From the NCBI GenBank assembly GCA_021234155.1, contig JAJEKV010000155.1:728863-792862 (forward strand): a stretch of DNA of 64,000 nucleotides. The letters are read 5' to 3'. The number at the start of each line of letters is the position of its first letter. Within the stretch, counting starts at the first letter, position 1. The stretch is from Isoetes taiwanensis. Lineage: Eukaryota > Streptophyta > Lycopodiopsida > Isoetales > Isoetaceae. Shown here one piece after another: positions 1 through 10,775 of the stretch. Under the pieces are notes generated by a model. That model searched no databases. It was not told the origin of the DNA and saw only the letters and a list, made by a program, of their open reading frames with translations. The translations under genes and the position numbers were made by a program.

Positions 1-1187
1 CTGTATGAGGAAAGCACCTATGTAAGACAAAGTCATTGTCCTTTTTATTTGTTTGGTCATATGAATCATGACCTCTTTGTCCACGGCACTACTCTATGTA
101 AATATCTATCAAGGAATGATAAATTGGATGAACAAAGCAAGTCGTCTACATGGGATTTGGAAATGAATGATTACATGTGTCTCATGATTCGAATTGTATG
201 GTTGAACCACTCAGCCAAGCTTGCAGGAATACATAAGCTTCCAAATGTACACTTTCCAGAGCAGTCAAAACTTCCATCCATTGAGATGTGCTAACATCTT
301 GACTAAGACTCCATGACATGGCACTGGAATGGCCATCTAAAAATGCACATATTTTTTTTTCTTTTACGAGTTAAAGTTATTTGGTGCTCAATAGTTGTGA
401 TCATCTGAGATGTTTTTCTAAAGATGAATCATCAATTTCAAATATTAGAAAGCAAAGACAGGAAATTGTGTTATGTATTTGTAAGAAGATCCAACCACGA
501 GTAATTTGATGCTTTAAAATTTGTGTTGTTTCTTATGCGTTCCATTCAATTTCTTTGACAATATGTCAGCTGAAAACAAGGCGAAAAATCGCATTGCTCC
601 TTCAGGAGTCATCAAATAGAATCAAATGCCCTTATGATATTTGCTATTGCCATTTCTATGAGTAACATGATGCTCTTTCAAAGTGAATGATATGGCACTT
701 TTCGTTGTTTACATTTACAAGTATGGGCTAACCTTGCTTGACTTGCTAGCACAATGGACTTGATCAAATAAACTTGATCAAATAAAGCAATTTGATTTCA
801 GGTAGACTTCAAACTTTAGGCACCGATCTTTATGCGTATTGTAATTGTGCATCCATCCAAGTTTTTAATATGCTCTTTGTGAAACATATTTGAAATGAAC
901 TGCAAATAAAACAATGCACCAATGAACCACGTTGATGTTGTGTTATCAAAACATATATAATGATACATCCAATTTTGGATTTTTGTTTTTTCGATGGCTA
1001 ATTTTTCTGTGTTCTGCCTTCCCTAAAGCCGACACGTGCCTCAGCCAAAGTCGACATGTATAAATATTTTGGGTATCACTTTCTTCGGGTGCAAGTGTCC
1101 AAGTGCTCTTCCTCCGTCGAGCAACCTAACAGCGGGCGCCTTGCTTGCCGACATCAGTGTGTAAGTTGTTCCCGATAATCGATACAG
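1..1187. other. intergenic, no gene recognised
   Basis: AT-rich DNA. An 81-codon open frame at 49-294 resembles nothing I know and has no splice or family support. A short direct duplication of the words aacttgatcaaata lies near 757-785. Nothing else is supportable. Confidence 0.5.
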
Positions 1188-1371
1188 TGAAAAGGGCCAG
1201 ATCGTGATCAGAGGAACATCTAATGAAGCAGTAGAAAAAGTGTGCTCTATGGTTGAAGACATTGTGATTAATTATGTGAGCAGAGGCGATGGGCATCATC
1301 GGCCTTGGTCACTGCTTTGTTGGGCAACGCAAGATGAAGAAATCTCTGCAAAAGGGGTCCGATTTGTGGAG
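1188..1371 (+). CDS. possible exon fragment with a KH-like segment
   Basis: An open plus-strand frame reads through a segment containing QIVIRGTSNEAVEKV followed by an amphipathic helix-like stretch (CSMVEDIVINY). The Ile-x-Ile-x-Gly pattern followed by a helix is loosely like a KH RNA-binding fold. The frame reaches a plausible splice donor (GAG/GTAAGC) at 1371/1372. No upstream exon, no clear acceptor and no downstream exon were found, so this may be a gene fragment or a chance frame. The KH reading rests on one short pattern and is weak. Confidence 0.22.
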
Positions 1372-1556
1372 GTAAGCAAAATCCAAGCAAGACAATTGTG
1401 CCTGTTTAACGATCTGCCCTTCTTTAGTTGGGTCCACCGACTTAGAAGGCTTAAAAAAAAATTCCATCGAAGCCAGGTTTGATTTTGTTTTTTCTGTTCT
1501 AGTGTGTTCTTTCTGTTCTACTCTGCCAGTTCAGATCTTCATGAAGCAGAGGATGA

Positions 1557-1666
1557 AGAGGAGGTTAACCTCCTCCTTGAGGGGGTTATGCAAAATAACC
1601 CTCGAGGCCGGCAGGCCGAGAGGGTTATTTTGCATGACCCCCGAGAGGAGGAGGTTGACCTCCCTT
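1557..1666. repeat. long inverted repeat (foldback, arms about 50 bp)
   Basis: The left arm (1557-1609) and right arm (1614-1666) are near-perfect reverse complements around a loop of about 5 nt. Shared words include GAGGTTAACCTCC / GGAGGTTGACCTC and ATGCAAAATAACCCTC / GAGGGTTATTTTGCAT. A transcript would form a hairpin of about 50 bp with few mismatches. It could be the core of a foldback transposon or a small-RNA precursor. A related word, GAGGTTATGGGAAATAACCC, occurs near 2537-2556, suggesting a local repeat family. Confidence 0.8.
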
Positions 1667-3089
1667 AACCACAGGCCCGAGCAAGTTCTTCCATGCCATA
1701 TCAAGTTCTTCCATGCCAGAGCAACGAAATTTATATCGAAATAATGCTATCTCTGAAACTCTTGTCTGTTCTGCATAAAAAATAAAGGAAAGAATGCCAT
1801 AACTATAAATCTCAGCATTGAAGCAAGAACGGAAAGACTTCTCCGCATTGAAGCAAGAAAGGTAAGATTGACATAGCTGCAAATCACAACATTGAAGCAA
1901 CAAGCAAGGATAATGCAATGATCGAAAAACCAAACACAGAACTCCAACTCTGCAGCTTTTGAGCAAATAGGTGCCACGCTTTACATATCAAAAACAAGAA
2001 AAAAAAAACAGGGGTAAACAATGCCTGTGGCAAAAACAAAAATATGGCTTCATCGTTGCAAGGACCTGACGACAACTGCTCTGCTGCTTCCGCTGCTCTG
2101 CTGCTTTCTTGAGATTTGCTATAAAATATTACAAAAACTGCCTTGAATCTGTGCGCAATGCTTGGTTATGGCGACCACAATCATCTGCAATGAAAATGAG
2201 GGCTCAGAGACTCGGATTGAAGAATACTGGCACAGGAATAGGCAAAAACAGAGGAATCGGCAAAAAAGAAAGCAATTTTTCAGCTCCAAATCAAGGATTA
2301 GCTGGTTTTATCAGAGCTTGGCCCAAAACAAAAAAGGAGGGGATAAGCAATGCCACCGTCGGCCGGTTTGGCCGAGCTCGATTACGTGGATTCTCGATGG
2401 CTAGCGACCCGACTCAAAGCTATGGCGGCAGAGTGAAGCCGGGTATGGCGCCATCGAATATCCGGCTACAAAGGAATATTCCGAGGAGTTATCAATGATA
2501 ATCCATGGAATATTCGAAAAACGCGAATATTCGTGAGGTTATGGGAAATAACCCTTTGGGATCCAAATTGTGAACGGCCGCATTCTTAGAATTTGCAAGG
2601 GCGGTGGTTAAGGGCGGATCGGTCGAGTGGAGTAACAGGAGGCGCCCACCGTGGTCTTGGCACATAACTGCAGCTTTTTTGGGCGCTATGAGCTTTTAAC
2701 AAGAACACCCAGGTAAGGGCTTTGCATTCCGGCCTCCTTAGAGTAGCATGGACATAGGCAGCTCGCACCATCCGAAGGCACGTAATTTTTCTAGGTCCCA
2801 CCCAAATCCGTCGCCATAGCCAAATCAAATCGAAGCTTGAAGCGTAGGATGATTTGTTGGAAGCGTAAGCTGATCCGTTTCACAGAGGTTTGCTTTCTAC
2901 GTTTCCAAATCTATTATGGGCAGAGCGTAAAGAGCTTTAAAGAGCACCGCCCTGTTCGTGATCTGGGTGATGGATGTTCGTGATCTGGGTGATGGAAGGA
3001 TGGGAATGAATCGTTGGAAACTTGCCCAAGAGGCTAGATTTTTTCCCTGGAGCTTGCAAAGCGACGGGCCAAATATCACTCGTCCCATT
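1667..3089. other. intergenic, no gene recognised
   Basis: Several open frames (a 129-codon plus-strand frame from 2109, and short minus-strand frames) show no family motif and overlap one another in different frames. Short palindromic stretches lie around 2470-2550. The wording of 2937-3005 contains a local direct repeat (GTTCGTGATCTGGGTGATGG twice). No gene is called. Confidence 0.5.
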
Positions 3090-3680
3090 CAAGGAGAACC
3101 CACAAAAGGGCAAATGATAATTGTTTCCATTGTGTTTATCGAGCAAGATGAGAATGGAAAACTTGGGGTTTCTTTGTCTAAGGAACTCATGGCCATAGCA
3201 GGGGATGCATTGAAGACCAATATAACAACTCTTGGACCATTAGTGTCTGCCCTTATCCGAGCAAATAATTTTTTTGCGTGTTGGTGGCAAGGAAGCTACT
3301 GAATGTGAAGATGAAGCCTTATATTCCGGACTTCAAGTTGGCATTTGATCACTTTTGTATTCATGCAGGAAGTGGAAGGGCGATGATTGATGAGCTTGAA
3401 AGACATTTACAACTTTCAACACATCATGTAGAGGCCTCTAGGATGACGCCACGCAGGTTTTGGAAACACTTCATCCTCTTCAATTTGGTGCGAGTTGGCC
3501 TATATGGGAAGGATGAGGAAAGATAACGGGGTATGGCAAATTGCATTTGGCGGTGGATTTAAATGCAATAGTGCGGTCGGCGGGTCTCGAGAACAATCAA
3601 ACCTTCTACTAGGAGTCCATGGGCTGATTGTATTGATAGGTATCCAAAGAGAGATTCCCGAGGTGTTTCATTTCAAAATA
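3090..3680 (+). pseudogene. 3-ketoacyl-CoA synthase pseudogene (C-terminal half)
   Basis: KCS enzymes condense malonyl-CoA with acyl-CoA in the ER during very-long-chain fatty acid and cuticular wax synthesis. Family-specific stretches appear in order but in different frames: CFHCVYRA (about 3120), [20 protein letters not shown] and [12 protein letters not shown] (3148-3250), [20 protein letters not shown] and [12 protein letters not shown] (3281-3385, carrying the catalytic His region), [18 protein letters not shown] (3457-3511, the catalytic Asn region), then [15 protein letters not shown] (3534-3576) and [14 protein letters not shown] (about 3605-3648). At least four frame changes are needed to read it; one is an extra T in the TTTT before the GNTSSSS segment. 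The N-terminal half with the catalytic Cys is absent. No promoter or intron was seen. The family call is secure and the gene is clearly dead. Confidence 0.88.
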
Positions 3681-4331
3681 TTGGTTTGTTCCCTGCGCTT
3701 ATACCAAAACCAAATTAATAACGTTATTCTTTGTAAATTACTCATCTTCCCCACCCCATAATGCTCCATGTGTTTGTGGGTGTTATGTTTTGTCCATTAT
3801 TTTTGAATGGGTACTACTGTCACAAGTTGTTGAAGCATTATCTTTGCAGTAAGGACCACTTTTTATTAGCAAAAGTGCATCCCTTTTTCTTTTAGAACAT
3901 GAGGTCCCGTGGAAGTAATGAAGTGTATATTTGGTTGTACGGTGGCCATGTGAAATTAGTTGCTTTGTCACGGGTGACTACTTGCACCCACGGACTCTTG
4001 GACCAGGCTCTTGGACCAGGAGTATAATTAATAACAAAACAAAGAGGAGCAAGCACATGGCAAATCTTAGTTGATCTGCCTGAAATTTGCAAGACCCACA
4101 TCAAACTTACATACTTTTGATTATGCAGTTGGATTGTAGGGCAGCCACATTAAGATTTTAAATGATCCACGTGTAGGTTGATGTATATACGTTTTTGGGT
4201 CGGGCAAGGATGGACAAATTTACTACTAGGTTCTTGAATTGAAAAGAGAGCCATAGATTGGTGGTTCAGAACTTTTTTCTCGTGAAGCTTTAGCATACAG
4301 AATTAGCATACAGAATTGAAAGCTCTTTCGC

Positions 4332-4401
4332 CTGCTTTGAAAATTTTGAGTGTATACAAAAGGTTGCTGCTTTGAAAATTTTGAGTGTATACAAAAGGTT
4401 G
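4332..4401. repeat. 35-bp tandem duplication
   Basis: Two consecutive, essentially identical 35-bp units, each containing CTTTGAAAATTTTGAGTG and ending in TACAAAAGGTTG. Confidence 0.9.
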
Positions 4402-4416
4402 GGAAAGAGAAACGTT

Positions 4417-4438
4417 CGCGGCGGCCTTGGCCGCCGCG
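4417..4438. repeat. perfect GC-rich palindrome
   Basis: CGCGGCGGCC, TT, GGCCGCCGCG: two 10-bp arms with a 2-bp spacer, isolated in AT-rich DNA directly after the 35-bp duplication. Confidence 0.9.
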
Positions 4439-4687
4439 ATAAGTTTCTTGTTGGTATTATTATGTTCCCATAGTTAAATAATGTGAATTCTTCCCATCTA
4501 TCTTAAATTGCTAGCTCATCTATGCTTCGAACACCTTTCAATTTTGAAGTCGTAGAAATCAAAAAGAAAAAAAGTTCATTTGAGAATCAACTTGGTAGCT
4601 TAGGAAGTATAGAATCATCCACTAGATCCAAATAACTGGACAAACAAACAACTTAATATTGACTCATTCCTAACATTTGGTTATAGC

Positions 4688-6665
4688 TTTTTTTTTTTTT
4701 TTTTTGGAGGTAAGTATGTATATTATATTAATAAGAAGTAAAAACAAGCAGATGGACCTTACGTCCCGATATCATCCCGGGATCACAAGGGGAACCCGCC
4801 TAGTCCCAAGGGGAGTTAGGGGGTTAACCGCCGAGTTTAAGTCGGGGCCAATGGCTACCTCCTCTCAGGTGCTCCATGAGCAAATCTAAAAACATCTTGA
4901 AGCCTTGTGTACTACCAATCTTATCAAGCTCCTTATCATAATTACTACCATATTTCTGTGGTGCCCCAACCCCATCATTGCAACCTCCATGTTGAAGTAT
5001 TTAGCGTTATTCGAAAGTGGTAGAGGGAGTCCGCTTTCCAATTGCAACATCACACCGTGTTTTCGAGGCCCCATAGAGCAATGTTGATGACCGAAGCTCT
5101 GATCCGTGATCCAGCTGAAACCAATAAGATATGTGGCCACTTCCACTCGTCAGGGGCTAAGTGGAGTATGGGTGAAGCCCAATGCCAAAGTCCATCGCCA
5201 TCTGACCGAAGAACATGTGCTCTACCGATTCACATTGCCCACATCCTAGTGGGGCGCCGATCTGATTCCACAAATTTCCTTCTTCAGTAGAGACATGGTG
5301 CTGATTGCATCTTGGAGAGCTAACCACCGGAACAGCTGTATCTTCTTGGAGCACCAACATTGCCAAGAACCCACCAAAAGTTGCAGGAACACCTCCTCTG
5401 TGACATCCAGGCTGGCCAAAGCCTTGAAGGGAGAAAGGTTCCTTTTTTAGCCCTCAAAACCTACTTACCAGGTATCCATCTTGCCCTTCAATCCCCCAGA
5501 CCTCACCTAGGCCTACAATCCCCGACCCATGTCATGCACATTAGCGAGAATGCCTCTAAATATACTCTTGTCCAAAGACACTAGCTTGTTTGAGGGCTTG
5601 GAGTTCGAGACCAGACAACCATTGACCGTCCCGACCCACGAGATCAACTAAGTGGCGGATCCCTTGTTGTCTCCACCTTGAGTATATACGGGGTGGACCC
5701 AGCCGTGGGTAGCCCGCGGCTTTTCCCATACTTGTTGTGTTCGAGAAGATGCTAAGGCCCCCCACTTCCACCGTGGGCTTTTAGGTGGAAAACCTCTATA
5801 ATTTCTTGCCAATGCATCAATAGACCTCGTATAACGGGGGATACACCACGTGGCATAGAGAATGAGTAAAAGAAGGAGCTTACCTCCTCCATAGGAACTG
5901 ATGGTTCATAGGGGAGCGCATTTCCCTAGCCGGACCTGGACAAAGTGAAGCGCAGTGATTGCTCCCCCATAAGAGATCTCCGTTATTATTTTTTGCTGCC
6001 AAGACCTCGAGCTTGCAATAGTAGGTCCTTGCAGCCCAATCCCCATCTCTCTGTCTCTACATACCTCGAGACCATGCAAGTTCGGAGGGGCCATTCCATA
6101 TGAACATCCCGATCATCCCCTCGAGCTTCTCGTAGGCTGTCTTAGGACCCACGAGGACCCAGGAGGAGAAGACATGTGAGGATCCAAGCACCGCGACAGG
6201 CAAAATCACTCTTGCCTGTAGAGAGGCTTCTCTCGAGACCATAGATTTATTTTCCTCCCAACCTTCTCCGTATGGGGGGTCCATGACCCACGTAGAGGCC
6301 TGAGAGAGGGGAATGCCTAGAAGCTTCATTGTATCTTGTTGTCCTAATACTCGGGCCGAGGGCCAAAATAGTGTGATGGACTTGTCCCTCATGCGCCACA
6401 AGATAGAACATTTGTTCCTATTGAGCTCAATTCCAGATGCAATAGAGAAAGTAGAAAGAACTCCTATAAACTTAGCTAGACTCCGATCATCATACCTGAG
6501 GAATAAAAAGGTGTCGTCTGCATATTGCATAATAGTGAGCATCTCATCAGCCATGCCTGGAAGCCTCAGGGTTATAGCTTCAATGCATAATCTCCAAAGG
6601 ATTACACAGTTTAACACAGACATACAATATTGCTCCCATCCTTCACAGTTTGATAGGGGCATAGA
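4688..6665 (-). mobile_element. 5'-truncated plant L1-like LINE (minus strand)
   Basis: On the minus strand this reads as the 3' part of a plant LINE ORF2: RT catalytic domain (6057-6662), the region after it (about 5556-5771), then a zinc-finger-like RT-associated segment (5157-5366, with GCGQCESVEHMFF resembling the C-x2-C...H motif of zf-RVT). It ends in a 3' poly-A tail, seen as a plus-strand run of T at about 4688-4706. Frames change several times, so it is dead. Everything 5' of the RT palm (endonuclease, ORF1) is missing, as usual for LINE insertions. I could not identify a target-site duplication with confidence. Confidence 0.85.
6057..6662 (-). pseudogene. LINE reverse transcriptase fragment (motif C onward)
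   Basis: A 201-codon minus-strand frame. QYADDTFLFLR near residues 46-56 is the catalytic YADD box of a non-LTR RT. It is followed by SGIELNRNKCSIL and LGIPLSQ, matching the conserved positions after motif C in plant L1 elements, and by VLGSSHVFSSWVL, LEGMIGMFIWNG and ELAWSRG, typical of the region before the zinc-finger domain. The upstream RT motifs A and B are missing. It lies inside the truncated LINE; no independent gene is implied. Confidence 0.88.
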
Positions 6666-6686
6666 TGCAAAAAATGCTATCGAAAT

Positions 6687-6748
6687 AATCTAAATTTCTT
6701 CCATCTATCTTGAACGCTGGCTCATCTACAGTTTGGACACCTCCAAGG
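6687..6748. repeat. 60-bp direct repeat, left flank of an insertion
   Basis: This flank is near-identical to 7860-7922 (both contain TTCTTCCATCTATCTTGAAC and GTTTGGACACCTCCAAGG). A third, diverged copy lies at about 4480-4550. Confidence 0.9.
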
Positions 6749-6785
6749 TAAGGTTATCGGACTAGCTAAGGCTGATAACCAAAAA

Positions 6786-6906
6786 TGCATGAATCGAGGC
6801 TCGTCGAGGCCCCGGATATCCGCACGTAAAGTCGGTGGCCCTAAGGCGACAAGGCCGGTAAACTTTACGTGCCGAATATCCGGCGGGGACGATCCGAGGT
6901 CATGCA
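6786..6906. repeat. GC-rich inverted repeat with about 54-bp arms
   Basis: Left arm 6786-6840 and right arm 6853-6906 pair imperfectly. Matching words include TGCATGA / TCATGCA, CGGATATCCG / CGAATATCCG and CACGTAAAG / CTTTACGTG. The loop is about 12 nt. It lies inside the 0.88-kb insertion. Confidence 0.8.
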
Positions 6907-7509
6907 TTTTGGACACGCCGACGAGGCCCGTTAGGGGCCGAAGTTCGTGCGTTTTGATATTCCGAGAACGTCCGGGGCCGATGACAAGTTATCAAAGTTA
7001 ATGACGTCGGCGGCGGACGTCCCGATAAGCCTTGCTTATCGGCCTTTGGACCTAAAAAATTATCACTTTTTTTTTCCTTGCGTCGACATTTGTTGCCCCC
7101 GCTTTTTAGGTTTTGAAGGAGGCGCGGCAATGGCGATGGCCATGGCCACAAAGCCAGAGACGCAGCATTGGCGATGGCGGTAAAGAGGTCGATGGCGGCG
7201 CCAAAGAAAGCAATGGCCCCGGCCGCCGTGGCATAGAGTTAGATCATTAGTTTGAAGACGGTTTTAGTTTAGATCATCCGTTTTAGTTTAGATCATCACC
7301 GTTTTAAGGGGCGGCGGCGACCGTAAGCGAGGAGCAAGAGTGGCGCCGCTACATGTGCCATGGCATGGATTTAGAGCATCCATCCTTCAATCTTGGCTTT
7401 GAAGATCGTGGTTGCGCATACGATCCGGATACTGCGTGAAAATGCCGGTGTGTAAATGAAAATTTACATCGATATTTACAGACCAAGATCGATAATTAAT
7501 TTATCGATC

Positions 7510-7545
7510 GGAGGTGTATTGATAATTAATTATCGGTACACCTCC
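7510..7545. repeat. AT-rich palindrome flanked by GGAGGTGTA / TACACCTCC
   Basis: Outer 9-bp arms GGAGGTGTA and TACACCTCC enclose GATAATTAATTATC, itself a palindrome. The words TACACCTCC and ATAATTAATTAT recur downstream to 7580, so this is a small cluster of related palindromes. Confidence 0.85.
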
Positions 7546-7633
7546 AGTCTTCGATAATTAATTATTAGTACACCTCCAATGAGGATAAGCAAAAAAAAAT
7601 TACACTCCCATTACATACAAGAGTCCGATAAGG

Positions 7634-7978
7634 TTTGAGGGCGTACAAAGCCAAGAGAAAACAGGATTTTTTGAATCAGGCAAATAGAAGCGGAATGTGC
7701 CTGATTCCGGCCTACCCACAACAAGACAAAGGAATGGGAAGAAGGCAGAGGCAGACGAAGAAGAGGAGGATTTTCCGGCGGCGCCGCCTGAAATATTCAC
7801 ACCACCAGGATAGCGGCGCCTCCCAACCCCAGCTTGTGAATTTTAGGGTGGTTAAGGTATAATCTAAATTTCTTCCATCTATCTTGAACGCTGGCTCATC
7901 TACAGTTTGGACACCTCCAAGGTTTGAGGGCGTACAAAGCCAAGAGAAAACAGGATTTTTTGAATCAGGCAAATAGAT
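7634..7978. repeat. direct duplication carrying the empty site
   Basis: 7634-7688 and 7923-7978 are near-identical (both start TTTGAGGGCGTACAAAGCC and end GGCAAATAGA). The second copy is directly continuous with the 60-bp repeat at 7860-7922, giving the uninterrupted target. The 170 bp between them (7689-7859) contains no recognisable gene. Confidence 0.85.
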
Positions 7979-9865
7979 TGCGCTTATGCTAGGTCTTTAG
8001 GCATCCGTGGCATTCAACAGGATTTTGGGTCACGCCGTTTTGCTCGATTTCCAACAGGTAATATCTTCCTTCTCGGATTTTCCCTCTTCCGGCACCAAAA
8101 TGTTTGCATCCACCTTCTCTTCTGACTACACCCAATGCTCCTCCTCTTTTTTTTTCCAGATATTCGTGACCAGCAGATGGATGTACATTTTCGTGCAGCA
8201 GCTGATGATATTTTCATTTTCAAAAGGATAGATCCATCTCCATCTTGCAATTCCGGCCATTGGCTTAGCTTACAGAGCATAAATAGCTGATTTTGACCAA
8301 TTCCGGACATTCTGAAGGTGTATTTTAGCATTTACAGTTTTGATCTATGTTTTTGTTGCTGATGTGATATGGATTTTTTTTTTTTTGTGTATGTTGTTTG
8401 CAAATAACGAAGGAATTGTCAGGACAAACTGATGAGGAGAACAATTGTTTTGTGGTCAGCAGCTTCTGATCACAGATCCAACAATTAAAAAGGGAAATTG
8501 AGAAGAAAATTGTTGTATTTCCATTGAGCGAATAGATCACAAGAAAGGTAAGATGCTTTCTTGATTGGATTTCTTTCCATAATAGCATGATTTCTGTAGT
8601 GCATGATTTCTCTTAGTTTGGGCATCAAGCTTGGTATTTGCCCTATTTTTGTTTGTTCCTCATGCCAGAGCATATTTATGCATCCTATTGCTTGAGGTGT
8701 TCAGGAGAGCAAAGATGTATGTAAGAACATACCAGGAACTAGGCCCTTTTTGGATGCCAACAAGCAGGGGCCAGTGCAAAGATCAGTGCATAAGTTCGAT
8801 TGGAGGTGAGCAGATTTTTTTGACCTTCTATTTCCACCAAGAGTTGGCCCTTTTTCTATGATTTCGATTTGGCTAATAAGGGGTTACAGGATACAATACA
8901 GAGATGCTTTTTGTGATTTGGTTGATTGTTGATTATGAAAGCTGTGACATATTTAACATGCAGGCTCTGAATGTCTTTGGAAGGCAAATTATATTAGGGC
9001 ATCTGAAACTCAGGGCACATGTATTCATGCACAAGCCTCTTAACTATCTAAAATTGCTTCTTCCTCTTGCAGTGCTTAGAGGTGTCAGAAAATTCCTTAT
9101 GTTGTCTAAGATCTTCACTATTCTCTAGATTCTATCGTATTTTATGCCCTCTAAATATTACATGCATTTTTTGTAGGCCGCTCAACAGGACAATAGGACA
9201 ATACAGAAGAATGGGAAGATATTTATAACAACAAATAATGTCCTTCTACATAGAGGTAATTGCACGTGCATATATGAATGATCAAAAGGCTGATGTGCCA
9301 TATAGCCATATGACTGTGTGGCTTGATCTGATTTTGTCTGAAGGATAAAAGGGTGAGACATATACAAAATTTAAAATAATTCAGAGGTGGTTGTGAAGAG
9401 TTGTAGTATGTTTTCCAGAAAATGCATTACAGGGAAACACATGGATTTGATGAAGAATACGGATGCTTGACTTTTATCAGAGCAATGTTTTTTTGGTCCC
9501 AGGTTCAACATCTTTTTAGAGTAATCTTCAGCATAGACTAGCCATGAGCTTAACTTATGTTCTCTATGCCATTGCAGCAAGTTTGATATCAGGAGGCACA
9601 TCAGATCCAATGAACCTTTTATTCTCATTTCCTGAATGCTAAATGCTTGCTCCCTGTTACTTTGATGCTCTGGTCAAGTCCTTATGAATGCTTTGACACA
9701 TTATACAGTAATTCAGTTAAGCAGCCAAAGATGAGGTCCAAGATCTATCTACTTTAAACGACGAAATTTGCGTGAGCATTAGTTTAGGGACTGGGTACAT
9801 GTTGCATGGTCGACTTCATTGTTGATTACATATAATTTTCAATTGCCAGGGGAATTTGAGATGCC

Positions 9866-9970
9866 AACAAACTTGGTGTATACGAGGAGCTGCGTATTGA
9901 TTGTGGGAAAGTTGGGCACTTGCTCTATAGGCACTTTCAGCTCCTCCTCCAGGCTGTAGGGATTAAAAAG
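9866..9970 (+). other. weak exon-like segment with zinc-knuckle-like words
   Basis: A 35-codon open stretch contains YEELRIDCGKVGHLLYRHF and ends at a good splice donor (AAG/GTAAGC). The Y-E-x-L...CGKVGH words recall the zinc-knuckle of plant LINE ORF1/DUF4283-type proteins, but the first Cys pair is incomplete. It may be a retroelement scrap or chance. Confidence 0.2.
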
Positions 9971-10261
9971 GTAAGCTCAATACGATTGATTTTTTATGAT
10001 GTACTATTGGGCTATAAGTATAGCAAGTTTGATCTGGAAGCACCTTCAGCGACCAATCTCAGTGTGATTAGACATAAATCTCTTATATCCATTAATTCAA
10101 GATAGTTATAGCTATCTAGCATGGTGCTTGATGATGACGCTTATGTTTTTGGGTTTTGGCAGGTATATGATAGCGTTAGCTGCTAAGAGTTTTTCCTATA
10201 GTCAGCCGTACAGTCTCAAACATTTTAGATATGATTTCACATGTTTACAAAATGAGGTACT

Positions 10262-10443
10262 TCATAGCAATCAAATATATCATGCAGTGGCATTCATGGG
10301 CATTTTATAAGGTTATGCTTCCTTAGAGTTTTTGTATTTTACTCATTTGCAACTCATAGCAATCAAATATATCATGCATTAGCATTCATGGGCATTTTAT
10401 AAGGTTATGCTTCCTTAGAGTTTTGTATTTTACTCATTTGCAA
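10262..10443. repeat. 92-bp tandem duplication
   Basis: Two adjacent units, each starting TCATAGCAATCAAATATATC and ending in TACTCATTTGCAA. They differ by a few bases, including one T in a T-run. Confidence 0.92.
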
Positions 10444-10678
10444 ATAATGACTTGAATAATATTTACAGAGCTCTCTAAAATGTTGTCCTTGCTATTCTTA
10501 TGTAATTTAGACCAATTAGACAAGTATAACGTACATTGTTCATTCTAATAATTGCAAAAAGATTGAACATTGTTCATTCCAATAATAGGAAGAACAAGCG
10601 ACTACCCCCATATGTTGAACAACCCACAAACACCTGCCACTGTATATTGAACAACCCATAAACAAATTATAATAGCAA

Positions 10679-10775
10679 GAAGATTTTTGAGAATGAGCCG
10701 ATATCTCTTAGATACAAACTATAACAAGGAAGATTTTTGAAAATGACTGATATCTCTTAAATACAATTGATCCAC
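10679..10775. repeat. imperfect 50-60 bp tandem repeat
   Basis: The words GAAGATTTTTGA.AATGA and GATATCTCTTA.ATACAA occur twice with similar spacing. The flanking words TGTTGAACAA are repeated around them (about 10,614-10,800). Confidence 0.7.

Larger units (their letters stand above)
3681..4687. other. intergenic with small repeats
   Basis: No gene is seen. It contains a duplicated word near 3997-4020 (CTTGGACCAGG twice), the 35-bp tandem duplication at 4332-4401 and the GC-rich palindrome at 4417-4438. The stretch 4480-4550 is a diverged copy of the 60-bp repeat found at 6687 and 7860 (shared CCATCTATCTT and AGCTCATCTA words). Confidence 0.55.
6749..7633. mobile_element. about 0.88-kb non-autonomous insertion with empty site nearby
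   Basis: The sequence CTCCAAGG/TTTGAGGGCG is continuous at 7915-7932 but interrupted here by about 0.88 kb. The ends are inverted: GGTTATCGGACT just inside the left end (6751-6762) and AGTCCGATAAGG at the right (7622-7633). AAGG is present at both junctions and may be the target duplication. Inside are a GC-rich hairpin (6786-6906), short GC-rich frames without family resemblance, and an AT-rich palindrome (7510-7545). No transposase is visible, so the superfamily is unassigned. Confidence 0.7.

Noticed and set aside
2109-2498. 129-codon Arg/Gly-rich frame as a small basic protein
   Set aside because: Overlapped by another open frame, no conserved motif, and it runs through GC-rich palindromic repeat DNA.
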